12,652 bases of DNA. Origin: Flavonifractor avicola. Its GTDB lineage: Bacteria > Bacillota > Clostridia > Oscillospirales > Oscillospiraceae. The stretch spans positions 1 through 12,652 of the forward strand of contig DXAS01000023.1 of NCBI GenBank assembly GCA_019116915.1. Reading direction: 5' to 3'. Below are positions 5,616 to 11,911 of this stretch, one piece after another. Both the position numbers and the translations under genes were made by a program. Positions within the stretch are counted from its first letter, which is position 1, and every line of letters starts with the position of its first letter. The notes under the pieces were generated by a model. The model ran no database searches, had not been told where the DNA came from, and saw only the letters and a program-made list of their open reading frames with translations.

Positions 5616-6143
5616 TCAAAGGGCCGCCCGGTACAGAGGCAAGTAGCGCAGCACGCCGTCCACCCGCTCCGAGGAGAAGAGGGTGAGCCGGTTTACCTCT
5701 GTTTCCAGGGTGGGGAAAAGTCCGGGGATGGTAAGGGGCTCCAGCCCGGCGGGAGAGCGCACCTTCCGGGCCAGGGTGATGTGGGGGCGATAGGGCCGCC
5801 GTTCCGGGGAAAAACCGGCCTCTCTCAGGGCGGCCTCCAGCTGCCGCTGGGCGGTCATCAGGCCGGGGAGGGGCTCCGCTCCCAGCCACCAGATATCCCC
5901 GCCCTTTTTGGAAAAACAGCCGGGAGAGGCGGAGCGGAGGGCAAAGGGGGGCGCGTCCACCTGGTCCAGGGCGGCGGCAGCCGCTTCCGCCCGGTCGGTC
6001 TCCCCCAGAAAGACCAGTGTGAGATGATAGTTGTCCCGCCGGGTGAAGTTGGCCCGCACCCCGGCCTTCTTCAGCGCGGCGGCCCCCCGGTCCAGCGCTT
6101 CGCGCCAGACGGTTGGCAGCTCCACGCCCAGAAACAGACGCAT
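5616..6143 (-). CDS. thpR: RNA 2',3'-cyclic phosphodiesterase (2'-5' RNA ligase family)
   Basis: This 175-residue protein is ThpR of the 2H phosphoesterase superfamily, which opens 2',3'-cyclic phosphates at RNA ends. The two catalytic HxTx motifs are HLTL (40-43) and HITL (121-124), at the usual spacing. The N-terminal MRLFLGVELP and the RPHITLAR block are typical, and the length matches the family. The ATG at 6143 has GGAGG (6152-6156) eight bases upstream. That ribosome site lies inside the 3' arm of a 16-bp inverted repeat that also ends spoVT, and a promoter-like element occupies the loop, so expression is probably uncoupled from spoVT. Its biological role in bacteria is poorly defined; tRNA repair is a possibility and no more. 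Confidence 0.9.
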   Translation of the reverse strand: MRLFLGVELPTVWREALDRGAAALKKAGVRANFTRRDNYHLTLVFLGETDRAEAAAAALDQVDAPPFALRSASPGCFSKKGGDIWWLGAEPLPGLMTAQRQLEAALREAGFSPERRPYRPHITLARKVRSPAGLEPLTIPGLFPTLETEVNRLTLFSSERVDGVLRYLPLYRAAL

Positions 6144-6145
6144 AA

Positions 6146-6187
6146 AGACCGCCTCCTTTGCCCACAGTATAGCAAAGGAGGCGGTCT
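6146..6187 (-). terminator. Perfect 16-bp inverted repeat: spoVT terminator covering the thpR ribosome site
   Basis: Arms 6146-6161 and 6172-6187 are exact reverse complements around a 10-base loop. It starts ten bases after the spoVT stop. On the minus strand the 3' arm is followed by only two T and then the thpR ATG, and the arm holds the thpR GGAGG. It can therefore act as terminator, as a translation block on read-through RNA, or both. Confidence 0.75.
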
Positions 6188-6194
6188 GTTACAA
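6166..6194 (-). promoter_or_regulatory. Candidate thpR promoter inside the inverted repeat
   Basis: On the minus strand TTGTAA (6194-6189) and an extended -10 TGCTATACT (6174-6166) are 17 bases apart. TATACT lies in the hairpin loop. Transcription would start near 6159, after the 5' arm, producing a very short leader of about 15 bases with a free AAGGAGG. Confidence 0.5.
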
Positions 6195-6197
6195 GGA

Positions 6198-6740
6198 TCA
6201 GGGCTCCATGTGGCGGCCCAGGAAGCCGGCGATGGTCTGAACCAGCTTGTACTGGGTTTCGCTGTCGTGGAGAGCCCCCTCGGTACCGGCAAAGAGTACG
6301 CAGCCCAGCACATCCCCTTCCGAGAGGATGGGGGCGGCGCAGGACACCAGATAGGTGTCGTTGCCCTCGCACACGGGGACGGGAGCGGAGCCCTCCTTGT
6401 GCTGGTAGATCTGGCGGCCCTCCATGATCTGCTCCAGGGCGGGAGAGATCTGCTTGTCGGCCAGATCCCGCCGTCCGCTGCCGGCCACGGCGATGCAGCT
6501 GTCCCGGTCGGTGATGACGGCGATCTCGCCGGTGGTCTTGTTCAGGGTCTCGCACATATGGCCGGCAAAGTCCCCCAGCCCGCCCATCAGGGAGTATTTT
6601 TTAAAGATGACGCCGCCGTCCTTGTCGGTGTAGATCTCCAGGGGGTCGCCCTCCCGGATCCGCATGGTGCGGCGGATCTCCTTGGGGATCACGATGCGCC
6701 CCAGATCGTCGATCCGGCGCACGATACCAGTCGCTTTCAT
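6198..6740 (-). CDS. spoVT: Stage V sporulation protein T, AbrB-family forespore regulator
   Basis: SpoVT is a DNA-binding regulator that tunes sigma-G-dependent genes in the forespore. The 180-residue product begins with MKATGIVRRIDDLGRIVIPK, the AbrB swapped-hairpin DNA-binding domain (about 1-50), and continues with a GAF-like domain (about 55-178) ending in TIAGFLGRHMEP. Length and both domains match Bacillus SpoVT. The frame is open upstream, but the ATG at 6740 has GGAGGAG (6748-6754) seven bases before it and starts exactly at the conserved domain. A good sigma-G promoter precedes it, as known for this gene. sleB and the small membrane-anchored gene nearby are plausible members of the same forespore programme. 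Confidence 0.95.
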   Translation of the reverse strand: MKATGIVRRIDDLGRIVIPKEIRRTMRIREGDPLEIYTDKDGGVIFKKYSLMGGLGDFAGHMCETLNKTTGEIAVITDRDSCIAVAGSGRRDLADKQISPALEQIMEGRQIYQHKEGSAPVPVCEGNDTYLVSCAAPILSEGDVLGCVLFAGTEGALHDSETQYKLVQTIAGFLGRHMEP

Positions 6741-6775
6741 GTCGATTCTCCTCCTGCGGTTGTGGTTACGCCTCT

Positions 6776-6804
6776 TAGTATCCGCAGGTTTCTTTTGCCT
6801 ATGC
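6776..6804 (-). promoter_or_regulatory. Sigma-G promoter of spoVT
   Basis: On the minus strand GCATA (6804-6800) and GATACTA (6782-6776) are 17 bases apart. This matches the sigma-G pattern GHATR / CATNHTA at every position except the first base of the -10. spoVT is transcribed by sigma-G in Bacillus, so context supports the call. Confidence 0.75.
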
Positions 6805-6837
6805 AGGCCGGAGGATGGTTTCATTTGGAATCCATAG

Positions 6838-6874
6838 AAAAAACCGTCAGACAGGTTTTCCTGTCTGACGGTTT
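6838..6874 (-). terminator. Terminator of the [FeFe] hydrogenase gene
   Basis: Perfect 15-base arms (6841-6855 and 6860-6874) enclose a 4-base loop. On the minus strand the stem is followed by a run of six T (6843-6838, the first three within the stem end). It lies 18 bases after the hydrogenase stop. Confidence 0.92.
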
Positions 6875-6892
6875 GATGAGACTGAAAGAGGA

Positions 6893-8329
6893 TCAATCCT
6901 GAGATTCTGGCTGCTTTTCTGCCTCGGCCACGGCGCCCTCGATGGTGCGGCCCTCGGCCTGCTTGGCGTGACGGTCCACATCGCCCTGGTTCTTGGGGGA
7001 GCGGATGAGCTGCGCGGGGCCCTGGACACAGCCGCCCTCGCAGGCCATGCCCTCGATGAAGTTGAAATCGCCGATGCCCTTGGCGGCCTTCAGGAAGGCC
7101 AGCCTGCAGGCCTCAAAGCCGCTGCAGGGCAGGGGCTTGGCCTGGAAGGAGCTGTTCCGCTCCTTCAGGGCCTGGGCCACGGCGGCGGACACGCCGCCGC
7201 TGTGGGCAAAGGAACGGCCAAAGCCGCTGGCCTGATCCAGTTCGGTATACTCCAGCTTGGACACGTCGATGTTTTGAGATTCAAACATGGCGTACAGCTC
7301 TTCAAAGGTGAGGGCGATGTCCACCGCACCCATGGTCTTGCCCAGTTTGATCTCCATCTTCTTGGCCACGCAGGGCCCGATGAAGATGACCTTGGAGGAG
7401 GGGTCCTTCCGCTTGATGTACCGGGCGGCCATAATCATGGGAGAGGGGGTCTCGGAGATCAGATGGGCCTGGTCGGGGAAGTTCTTCTCCACATAGTCCA
7501 CAAAGGCGGGGCAGCAGGAGGAGGCCAGCATCCCCTTCTCCTCCAGTTCACCGGCCTCGGTCTTGGCGGTCATATCGGCGCCCAGGGCCACCTCCACCAC
7601 GTCGTGGAAGCCCAGCATCTTCAGGCCGGTGACCACCTGGCCCAGGTCGGCGGGGGCAAACTGGCCGGCGATGGAGGGCGCCACGGCGGCATAGACATGG
7701 AAGCCCCACTTTTCCGCGCCCTGAAGGGTCTGGATGGCATCCACGATAAAGGACTTGTCCATGATGGCGCCGAAGGGGCACTGGTAGATGCAGGCGCCGC
7801 AGGAGGTACACTTGGCGGGATCAATGAAGGCCTTCTTGTCCTCTCCCATGGAGATGGCTCCCGCCTTGCAGCCCCGCTCACAGGGACGGGTCTTCTTTTC
7901 GATGGCGCCGTAGGGGCAGGCGGTGATACACTTGCCGCAGGTAATGCACTTCTTGTGATCGATCTGGGCCTTGTGGTCCACCACAGTGATGGCGTCCTTG
8001 GGGCAGGTGTGGACGCATCGGGTGGCGATACAGCCCCGGCAGGAGGGGCCCACGGTGATCTCGGTGACGGGGCACTCGTCACAGGCGATGTCCAGCACCT
8101 CCACCAGATTGGGGTTGGTCTTGTCGCCGCCCATAGCCAGCTTCACCCGCTGAGAGATGATGGCCCGCTCCTTATAAATACAACAGCGCATCTTGGCCTC
8201 GGGGCCGGGGATGATCTCCTCCGGAATATCCAGAATACCGGTCTGGAGATCGTCATTCCAGGCCAGCCGGGCCACCGACCGCAGCACCTCATGCTTCAGT
8301 TCCTGTACGCTGGTTTCAAATACGCGCAT
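6893..8329 (-). CDS. Monomeric [FeFe] hydrogenase with ferredoxin-like 4Fe-4S domains
   Basis: This 478-residue iron-sulfur protein should reduce protons or oxidise hydrogen at an H-cluster. The N-terminal 190 residues are cysteine-rich, with ferredoxin-type sites including CRGCIATRCVHTCP (97-110), CITCGKCITACP (128-139) and CTSCGACIYQCP (174-185). The three H-cluster loops follow: SSCCP (270-274), GPCVAKKMEI (318-327) and EGMACEGGC (426-434), holding Cys272/273, Cys320, Cys430 and Cys434. The usual TSCCPGW and MPCxxK are altered to SSCCPAF and GPCVAKK, which resembles the less-studied group B enzymes more than the classic group A. No NADH-binding subunit lies nearby, so the electron partner is probably ferredoxin. 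The ATG at 8329 has AAGGAG nine bases upstream. It is an isolated gene with its own promoter and terminator; maturases HydEFG are not in the window. Confidence 0.93.
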   Translation of the reverse strand: MRVFETSVQELKHEVLRSVARLAWNDDLQTGILDIPEEIIPGPEAKMRCCIYKERAIISQRVKLAMGGDKTNPNLVEVLDIACDECPVTEITVGPSCRGCIATRCVHTCPKDAITVVDHKAQIDHKKCITCGKCITACPYGAIEKKTRPCERGCKAGAISMGEDKKAFIDPAKCTSCGACIYQCPFGAIMDKSFIVDAIQTLQGAEKWGFHVYAAVAPSIAGQFAPADLGQVVTGLKMLGFHDVVEVALGADMTAKTEAGELEEKGMLASSCCPAFVDYVEKNFPDQAHLISETPSPMIMAARYIKRKDPSSKVIFIGPCVAKKMEIKLGKTMGAVDIALTFEELYAMFESQNIDVSKLEYTELDQASGFGRSFAHSGGVSAAVAQALKERNSSFQAKPLPCSGFEACRLAFLKAAKGIGDFNFIEGMACEGGCVQGPAQLIRSPKNQGDVDRHAKQAEGRTIEGAVAEAEKQPESQD

Positions 8330-8379
8330 TGGTCAACACTCCTTCCATTCATGCTTCCCTCTTCCATTCGTACAACAGC

Positions 8380-8409
8380 ATGATAACCGCAGGGTAAGTA
8401 ACCTGTCAA
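8380..8409 (-). promoter_or_regulatory. Sigma-A promoter of the hydrogenase gene
   Basis: On the minus strand a perfect TTGACA (8409-8404) and TATCAT (8385-8380) are 18 bases apart. The start near 8373 gives a leader of about 44 bases. Confidence 0.75.
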
Positions 8410-8421
8410 TTAGAATGTTAC
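8398..8421. promoter_or_regulatory. Possible operator: inverted repeat over the hydrogenase -35 element
   Basis: GTAAC (8398-8402) and GTTAC (8417-8421) form a perfect 5-base inverted repeat spaced by 14 bases. With one gap it extends to AAGTAAC / GTTACCTT. The hydrogenase -35 lies between the arms, a place where a bound repressor would block RNA polymerase. It does not match the Rex operator I know (TTGTGA with TCACAA). The arms are short, so chance is possible. Confidence 0.3.
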
Positions 8422-8492
8422 CTTGTCTTACACATATTTTTTGCTCAGTTTCTGAAAACCAAAAAGTTTATATGCCTGAACAGGGAAAACTG

Positions 8493-8501
8493 TGGTATAC
8501 T
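8493..8501 (+). promoter_or_regulatory. Extended -10 promoter of the sel operon
   Basis: TGGTATACT is an extended -10 element (TG, one base, then TATACT with five of six consensus bases). No convincing -35 lies 16-18 bases upstream, which is tolerated by extended -10 promoters. The start near 8508 would be 27 bases before the selA ATG. It is the only good candidate in the 205-base gap between the divergent hydrogenase and selA genes. Confidence 0.5.
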
Positions 8502-8534
8502 GCAAACAAATGTCGTGTTTGGGAGGTGAACACC

Positions 8535-9884
8535 ATGGCGGATGCTGTCCTGTCCGGCCTGCCCCGGATGGATGCATTGCTGGCCCATCCGGCCCTGGCG
8601 GAGAGCGGTCTGCCCCGCTCCGTCCAGAAGGCGGGGGCCAACCGGGTGCTGGACCAGCTGCGCCGTGCCATTCGGGCGGGAGAGACTCAGGTGCCTGAGC
8701 TGCACATCCTGGCCCAGCGGGCCCGGCAGGCGGCAGAAGAACTGGCCCGGCCCGGCCTGGGCCGGGTGGTCAACGCCACTGGCGTGGTGCTCCACACCAA
8801 TCTGGGCCGGGCCCCCCTGAGCCGCCGGGCGGTGGAGGCGGTAACAGACACGGCGGAGGGCTACTCCAACCTGGAGTATGATCTGTCCACGGGCAAACGG
8901 GGCAGCCGCACCGCCCGGGTGGAGGAGCTGCTCACACAGCTCACCGGGGCGGAGGGGGCCTTTGCGGTGAACAACAACGCGGCGGCGGTCTTTCTCATGC
9001 TGTCTGTCCTCACCCCCGGTATGGGGGTGGCCATCTCCCGGGGGGAGCTGGTGGAGATCGGCGGCTCCTTCCGGGTGCCCGACGTGATGGCCCGCAGCGG
9101 GGCCAGGCTGGTGGAGGTGGGGGCCACCAACAAGACCCGGCTGTCCGACTATGAGAGGGTGCTGGAGAGCGGGGAGGCCCAGGCCCTGCTGAAGGTACAC
9201 CCCAGCAACTTCAAGGTGGTGGGTTTCACCCAGAGCGTGGCGGTGGAGGAGTTGGCCGCCCTGGCGGATCGCTATCAGGTTCCCCTGCTGTGCGACCTGG
9301 GCAGCGGCGCGCTAGGCCCCGGCCTCTGGCCCCAGGACTACCCCACTGTGGAGCAGTGGGCGGCAGCTGCCGACGTGGTATGCTTCTCCGGGGATAAGCT
9401 GCTGGGCGGACCCCAGGCGGGAATCCTGGTGGGCAGGGGTGAGGCCATCCGGCGGCTGAAAAGCGACCCGCTGGCCCGTGCCCTGCGGCTGGACAAGCTG
9501 TCCCTGGCGGCGCTGGAGGCCACCCTGCTGGACTGGCGGGACGGGGTGTCCGTCCCCGCCCGGGCCATGCTGGAGGCCAAGCCCCAGGACCTGCGGCAAA
9601 GGGCGGAGGAGCTTGCCGCCTTACTTGCCCCCTTCTGCCCCTGCGAGGCGGTGGAGACCGCCGGAGAGGCGGGGGGCGGCACCCTGCCGGGGGAGGAGCT
9701 GCCCTCCTGGGCGGTGGCCCTGGACCCGGCGGAGGAACTGGAGGCCTTCCTCCGGGGATGGCCCACCCCCATTCTGGGGCGGATCCATAGAGGAAAACTG
9801 CTGCTGGACGTGCGTACCCTGCTGCCGGGGGAGGAAAACATCATCCGGGATGCTCTGGCGGCGTGGAAAGGAGAACGGCCATGA
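8535..9884 (+). CDS. selA: L-seryl-tRNA(Sec) selenium transferase
   Basis: SelA is the PLP enzyme that converts seryl-tRNA(Sec) to selenocysteyl-tRNA(Sec) using selenophosphate. The 449-residue length is typical. Visible signatures are the N-terminal domain with NATGVVLHTNLGRAPLS (80-96), YSNLEYDLSTGKRGSR (110-125), the VNNNAAAVFL stretch (145-154), GATNKTRLSDY (196-206), and CDLGSGAL (253-260). The PLP-binding lysine is Lys288 in CFSGDKLLGGPQAG. The ATG at 8535 has GGAGG eight bases upstream. The frame is open further upstream, but without a ribosome site or conserved residues. Its TGA overlaps the selB ATG as ATGA, implying coupled translation. Selenophosphate synthetase (selD) is not in the window. 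Confidence 0.97.
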   Translation: MADAVLSGLPRMDALLAHPALAESGLPRSVQKAGANRVLDQLRRAIRAGETQVPELHILAQRARQAAEELARPGLGRVVNATGVVLHTNLGRAPLSRRAVEAVTDTAEGYSNLEYDLSTGKRGSRTARVEELLTQLTGAEGAFAVNNNAAAVFLMLSVLTPGMGVAISRGELVEIGGSFRVPDVMARSGARLVEVGATNKTRLSDYERVLESGEAQALLKVHPSNFKVVGFTQSVAVEELAALADRYQVPLLCDLGSGALGPGLWPQDYPTVEQWAAAADVVCFSGDKLLGGPQAGILVGRGEAIRRLKSDPLARALRLDKLSLAALEATLLDWRDGVSVPARAMLEAKPQDLRQRAEELAALLAPFCPCEAVETAGEAGGGTLPGEELPSWAVALDPAEELEAFLRGWPTPILGRIHRGKLLLDVRTLLPGEENIIRDALAAWKGERP

Positions 9885-11419
9885 TCCTGGGCACCGCGGG
9901 CCATGTGGACCACGGCAAGACCGCCCTGGTGAAGGCCCTCACCGGAGTGGACACCGACCGGTTGGCAGAAGAGCGCCGCCGGGGTCTCACCATCGAGCTG
10001 GGCTTTGCACCCCTGACCCTGCCGGGGGGACAGATGGTGAGCATCGTGGACGTGCCCGGCCATGAGAAATTTGTGCCCACCATGCTCTCCGGCTGTGCCG
10101 GTATGGACCTGGTGGTGCTGGCCATCGCCGCCGACCAGGGGCCCATGCCTCAGACCCGGGAGCATCTGGCCATCTTGTCGTCCCTGCTGGGCCTGAAAGG
10201 GGGCGTGATCGCCCTTACCCGGGCCGACCTGGGCATCAAACGGGGGGTGGAGGAGCAGGTGCGCGCCCTAGTGAAGGGCACCTTTCTGGAGGGCGCACCC
10301 ATCATCCCCACCTCGGTGGTGACAGGGGAGGGGTTGGATGAACTGAAGAGAGCCCTGGCTGAGCTGGTCCAAAAGACGCCGGAGCGGTCGAACCGAGGAG
10401 ACTATCGCCTCCATGTGGACCGGGTCTTTTCGGTGGCGGGCAGCGGCACAGTGGTCACCGGCACCCTCACCGGCGGCTCTCTCCGCCGGGGGGACAGGGT
10501 ACGTCTCTGGCCGGGGGAGAAAATGGCCCGGGTGCGGGGCCTCCAGAGCCACGGTACCGATCTGGAGGAGCTGACCCCCGGCAGCCGGGCGGCGGTGAAT
10601 CTGGCGGGGGTGGACCGTGGGGAGGTGTCCCGTGGGGACACCCTGGCCCCGGCGGAGGGGCTTACTCTCACCCAGCGGCTGGATGTGTCTCTGAAGGTGC
10701 TGACTCAGGCTCCCTATGCCGTCAAAAACAATTCCACCCTCCATCTCCATCACGGCGGGCGGGCGCTGATGTGCCGGTGTATCCTGCTGGGCCGGGACAA
10801 GCTGGAGCCGGGAGAGGAGGGCTTTGCCCAGCTGCGGCTGGACCAGCCTCTGGCGGCCCTGCGGGGGGATCGGTTCGTGGTACGCTTCTTCTCCCCGGTG
10901 GTCACCGTGGGGGGCGGCGTGATCCTGGACCTGGAGCCCCCCGCCAAAGGGCGGATGGACCCGGCCCGGCTGACCCGGCTGGCCGCCCTGGCGGCGGGGA
11001 AGAAGCCGCCCCGCTCTACAGCCCCGGCCAAAGAAGCGCCGCCGTCCCCAGCGCCGGAAACCGGCCCGGAGCTGGAGAAGAAACTATGTGAGATCTACCG
11101 GGCTGCTGGACTGGAGCCCCCCGCCAACGAGGAGGTGGAGCGGGACTTCCCCGGACAGGAGACGGCCTGCCGCCGGGCGGGCCGGGCTCTGGCCGACAAG
11201 GGCGTGCTCACCCCGCTGTCCCCCAAGGTGCGGGCCTGGGGGGAGAGCTGCCTGGAGGCACAGAGCAGGATGAAGGCCCGGTTTGGGACGGGAATGTTCA
11301 CCCTGGCCCAGGCCAGGGATATGCTGGGAGTCTCCCGTAAGTATGCCCTGCTGCTGCTGGAATACTGGGACCGGGTGAGAATCACCCAAAAAATCGGGGA
11401 GGGACGGAGATTTCTGTGA
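9881..11419 (+). CDS. selB: Selenocysteine-specific elongation factor SelB, short form
   Basis: SelB is the GTPase that brings Sec-tRNA(Sec) to UGA codons marked by a SECIS hairpin. G1 GHVDHGKT (7-14), the switch region EERRRGLTIELGFA (30-43), G3 DVPGHEKF (57-64) and G4 TRAD (113-116) are intact. The beta-barrel domains run to about residue 355. A Pro/Ala/Lys-rich linker (about 372-396) then leads to roughly 115 residues of winged-helix sequence, ending with the conserved RDMLGVSRKYALLLLEYWDR block that contacts SECIS RNA. At 512 residues it is about 100 shorter than E. coli or Moorella SelB; the loss falls in the first winged-helix repeats. The ATG at 9881 overlaps the selA stop and has AAAGGAG about seven bases upstream. 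An upstream in-frame ATG (9863) lies inside selA and lacks a ribosome site. Confidence 0.95.
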   Translation: MILGTAGHVDHGKTALVKALTGVDTDRLAEERRRGLTIELGFAPLTLPGGQMVSIVDVPGHEKFVPTMLSGCAGMDLVVLAIAADQGPMPQTREHLAILSSLLGLKGGVIALTRADLGIKRGVEEQVRALVKGTFLEGAPIIPTSVVTGEGLDELKRALAELVQKTPERSNRGDYRLHVDRVFSVAGSGTVVTGTLTGGSLRRGDRVRLWPGEKMARVRGLQSHGTDLEELTPGSRAAVNLAGVDRGEVSRGDTLAPAEGLTLTQRLDVSLKVLTQAPYAVKNNSTLHLHHGGRALMCRCILLGRDKLEPGEEGFAQLRLDQPLAALRGDRFVVRFFSPVVTVGGGVILDLEPPAKGRMDPARLTRLAALAAGKKPPRSTAPAKEAPPSPAPETGPELEKKLCEIYRAAGLEPPANEEVERDFPGQETACRRAGRALADKGVLTPLSPKVRAWGESCLEAQSRMKARFGTGMFTLAQARDMLGVSRKYALLLLEYWDRVRITQKIGEGRRFL

Positions 11420-11432
11420 CTCCCCGCCATAT

Positions 11433-11528
11433 GGGGGCGGAAGGGTATCTGGTGAGCCCCGCGGTCTTCAAAACCGTTGGGGACGGCGTTCCCGTCCTGG
11501 TGTGTTCGATTCGCACCCGCCCTCGCCA
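11433..11528 (+). tRNA. selC: tRNA-Sec (anticodon TCA)
   Basis: This 96-base gene including encoded CCA has the hallmarks of bacterial selenocysteine tRNA. The acceptor stem is 8 bp (GGGGGCGG 11433-11440 with CCGCCCTC 11517-11524, one G-T pair). The anticodon loop CTTCAAA (11466-11472) has TCA at 11468-11470. The variable arm is long, with GGACGG / CCGTCC (11481-11486, 11492-11497). The T arm is GTGTG-TTCGATT-CGCAC (11500-11516), followed by discriminator G and CCA. The mature 5' end is 13 bases after the selB stop and the 3' end is 25 bases before the next ATG, so it is probably cut from a longer mRNA. The D stem is the least regular part: three G-C pairs, then weak pairs. Confidence 0.95.
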
Positions 11529-11553
11529 TTTTCAAAATAAAGGAGGAAGCCCC

Positions 11554-11832
11554 ATGGAATTTCAGAGCAAGCCCGGACGGCTGTGGGCCGAGAATGAGGA
11601 GGGCAAGCTGATCGCCGAGATCACCTTCCCGGAGGAGCGGCCCGGCGTGGCCAACATCGACCACACCTTTGTGGACGGCTCCCTGCGGGGCCAGGGGGTG
11701 GCGGGCCAGCTGGTGCAGGGGGCCGCGGACCAGATCCGTGGCCGGGGCATGAAGGCGGTTGCCACCTGCTCCTACGCCGTCAAGTGGTTTGACAGCCACC
11801 CGGACCAGCGGGACCTGCTGGCGGAATCATAA
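11554..11832 (+). CDS. Small GNAT-fold acetyltransferase, YjdJ type
   Basis: This 92-residue protein matches the compact YjdJ-like N-acetyltransferase family (about 90-100 residues). Residues 36-41 DHTFVD are followed by the acetyl-CoA loop RGQGVAG (45-51), then a helix and a strand with TCSYAVKWF (71-79). The substrate is unknown, and these minimal proteins may bind acetyl-CoA-like ligands without a proven reaction. The ATG at 11554 has AGGAGG about eight bases upstream; the frame is open upstream, but that part is the tRNA-Sec gene. It is the last gene before the terminator at 11841 and seems to be carried on the selA-selB-selC transcript, though a Sec-related role is not implied by the sequence. 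Confidence 0.85.
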   Translation: MEFQSKPGRLWAENEEGKLIAEITFPEERPGVANIDHTFVDGSLRGQGVAGQLVQGAADQIRGRGMKAVATCSYAVKWFDSHPDQRDLLAES

Positions 11833-11840
11833 AGCAAGAA

Positions 11841-11880
11841 AGCGCTGGGCGCGGCCAAACGGCCGCGCCCAGCGCTTTTT
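11841..11880. terminator. Strong terminator between the sel unit and the AtuA-type genes
   Basis: Perfect 16-base GC-rich arms (11841-11856 and 11861-11876) with a 4-base loop are followed by TTTT on the plus strand (11877-11880). On the minus strand the stem is followed by TTC, so it probably also ends the convergent AtuA-type mRNA. Confidence 0.93.
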
Positions 11881-11911
11881 ATGAGGGAAAATAGGGAGAA
11901 ACAGGGAGAGA

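Noticed and set aside
5551..6555. A 334-codon minus-strand frame across thpR and spoVT
   Set aside because: It overlaps two well-recognised genes in another frame and its translation is Arg/Gly/Pro-rich without any family motif.
6968..8383. A 471-codon open frame on the plus strand opposite the hydrogenase
   Set aside because: It is an antisense shadow caused by GC-rich third positions: Gly/His/Leu-rich low-complexity translation, no ribosome site, and a strongly conserved protein on the other strand.
11422..11440. CCGCC just before tRNA-Sec pairing with the tRNA 5' end
   Set aside because: Only five pairs with a short loop, competing with a stable 8-bp acceptor stem. It is likely a by-product of GC richness.
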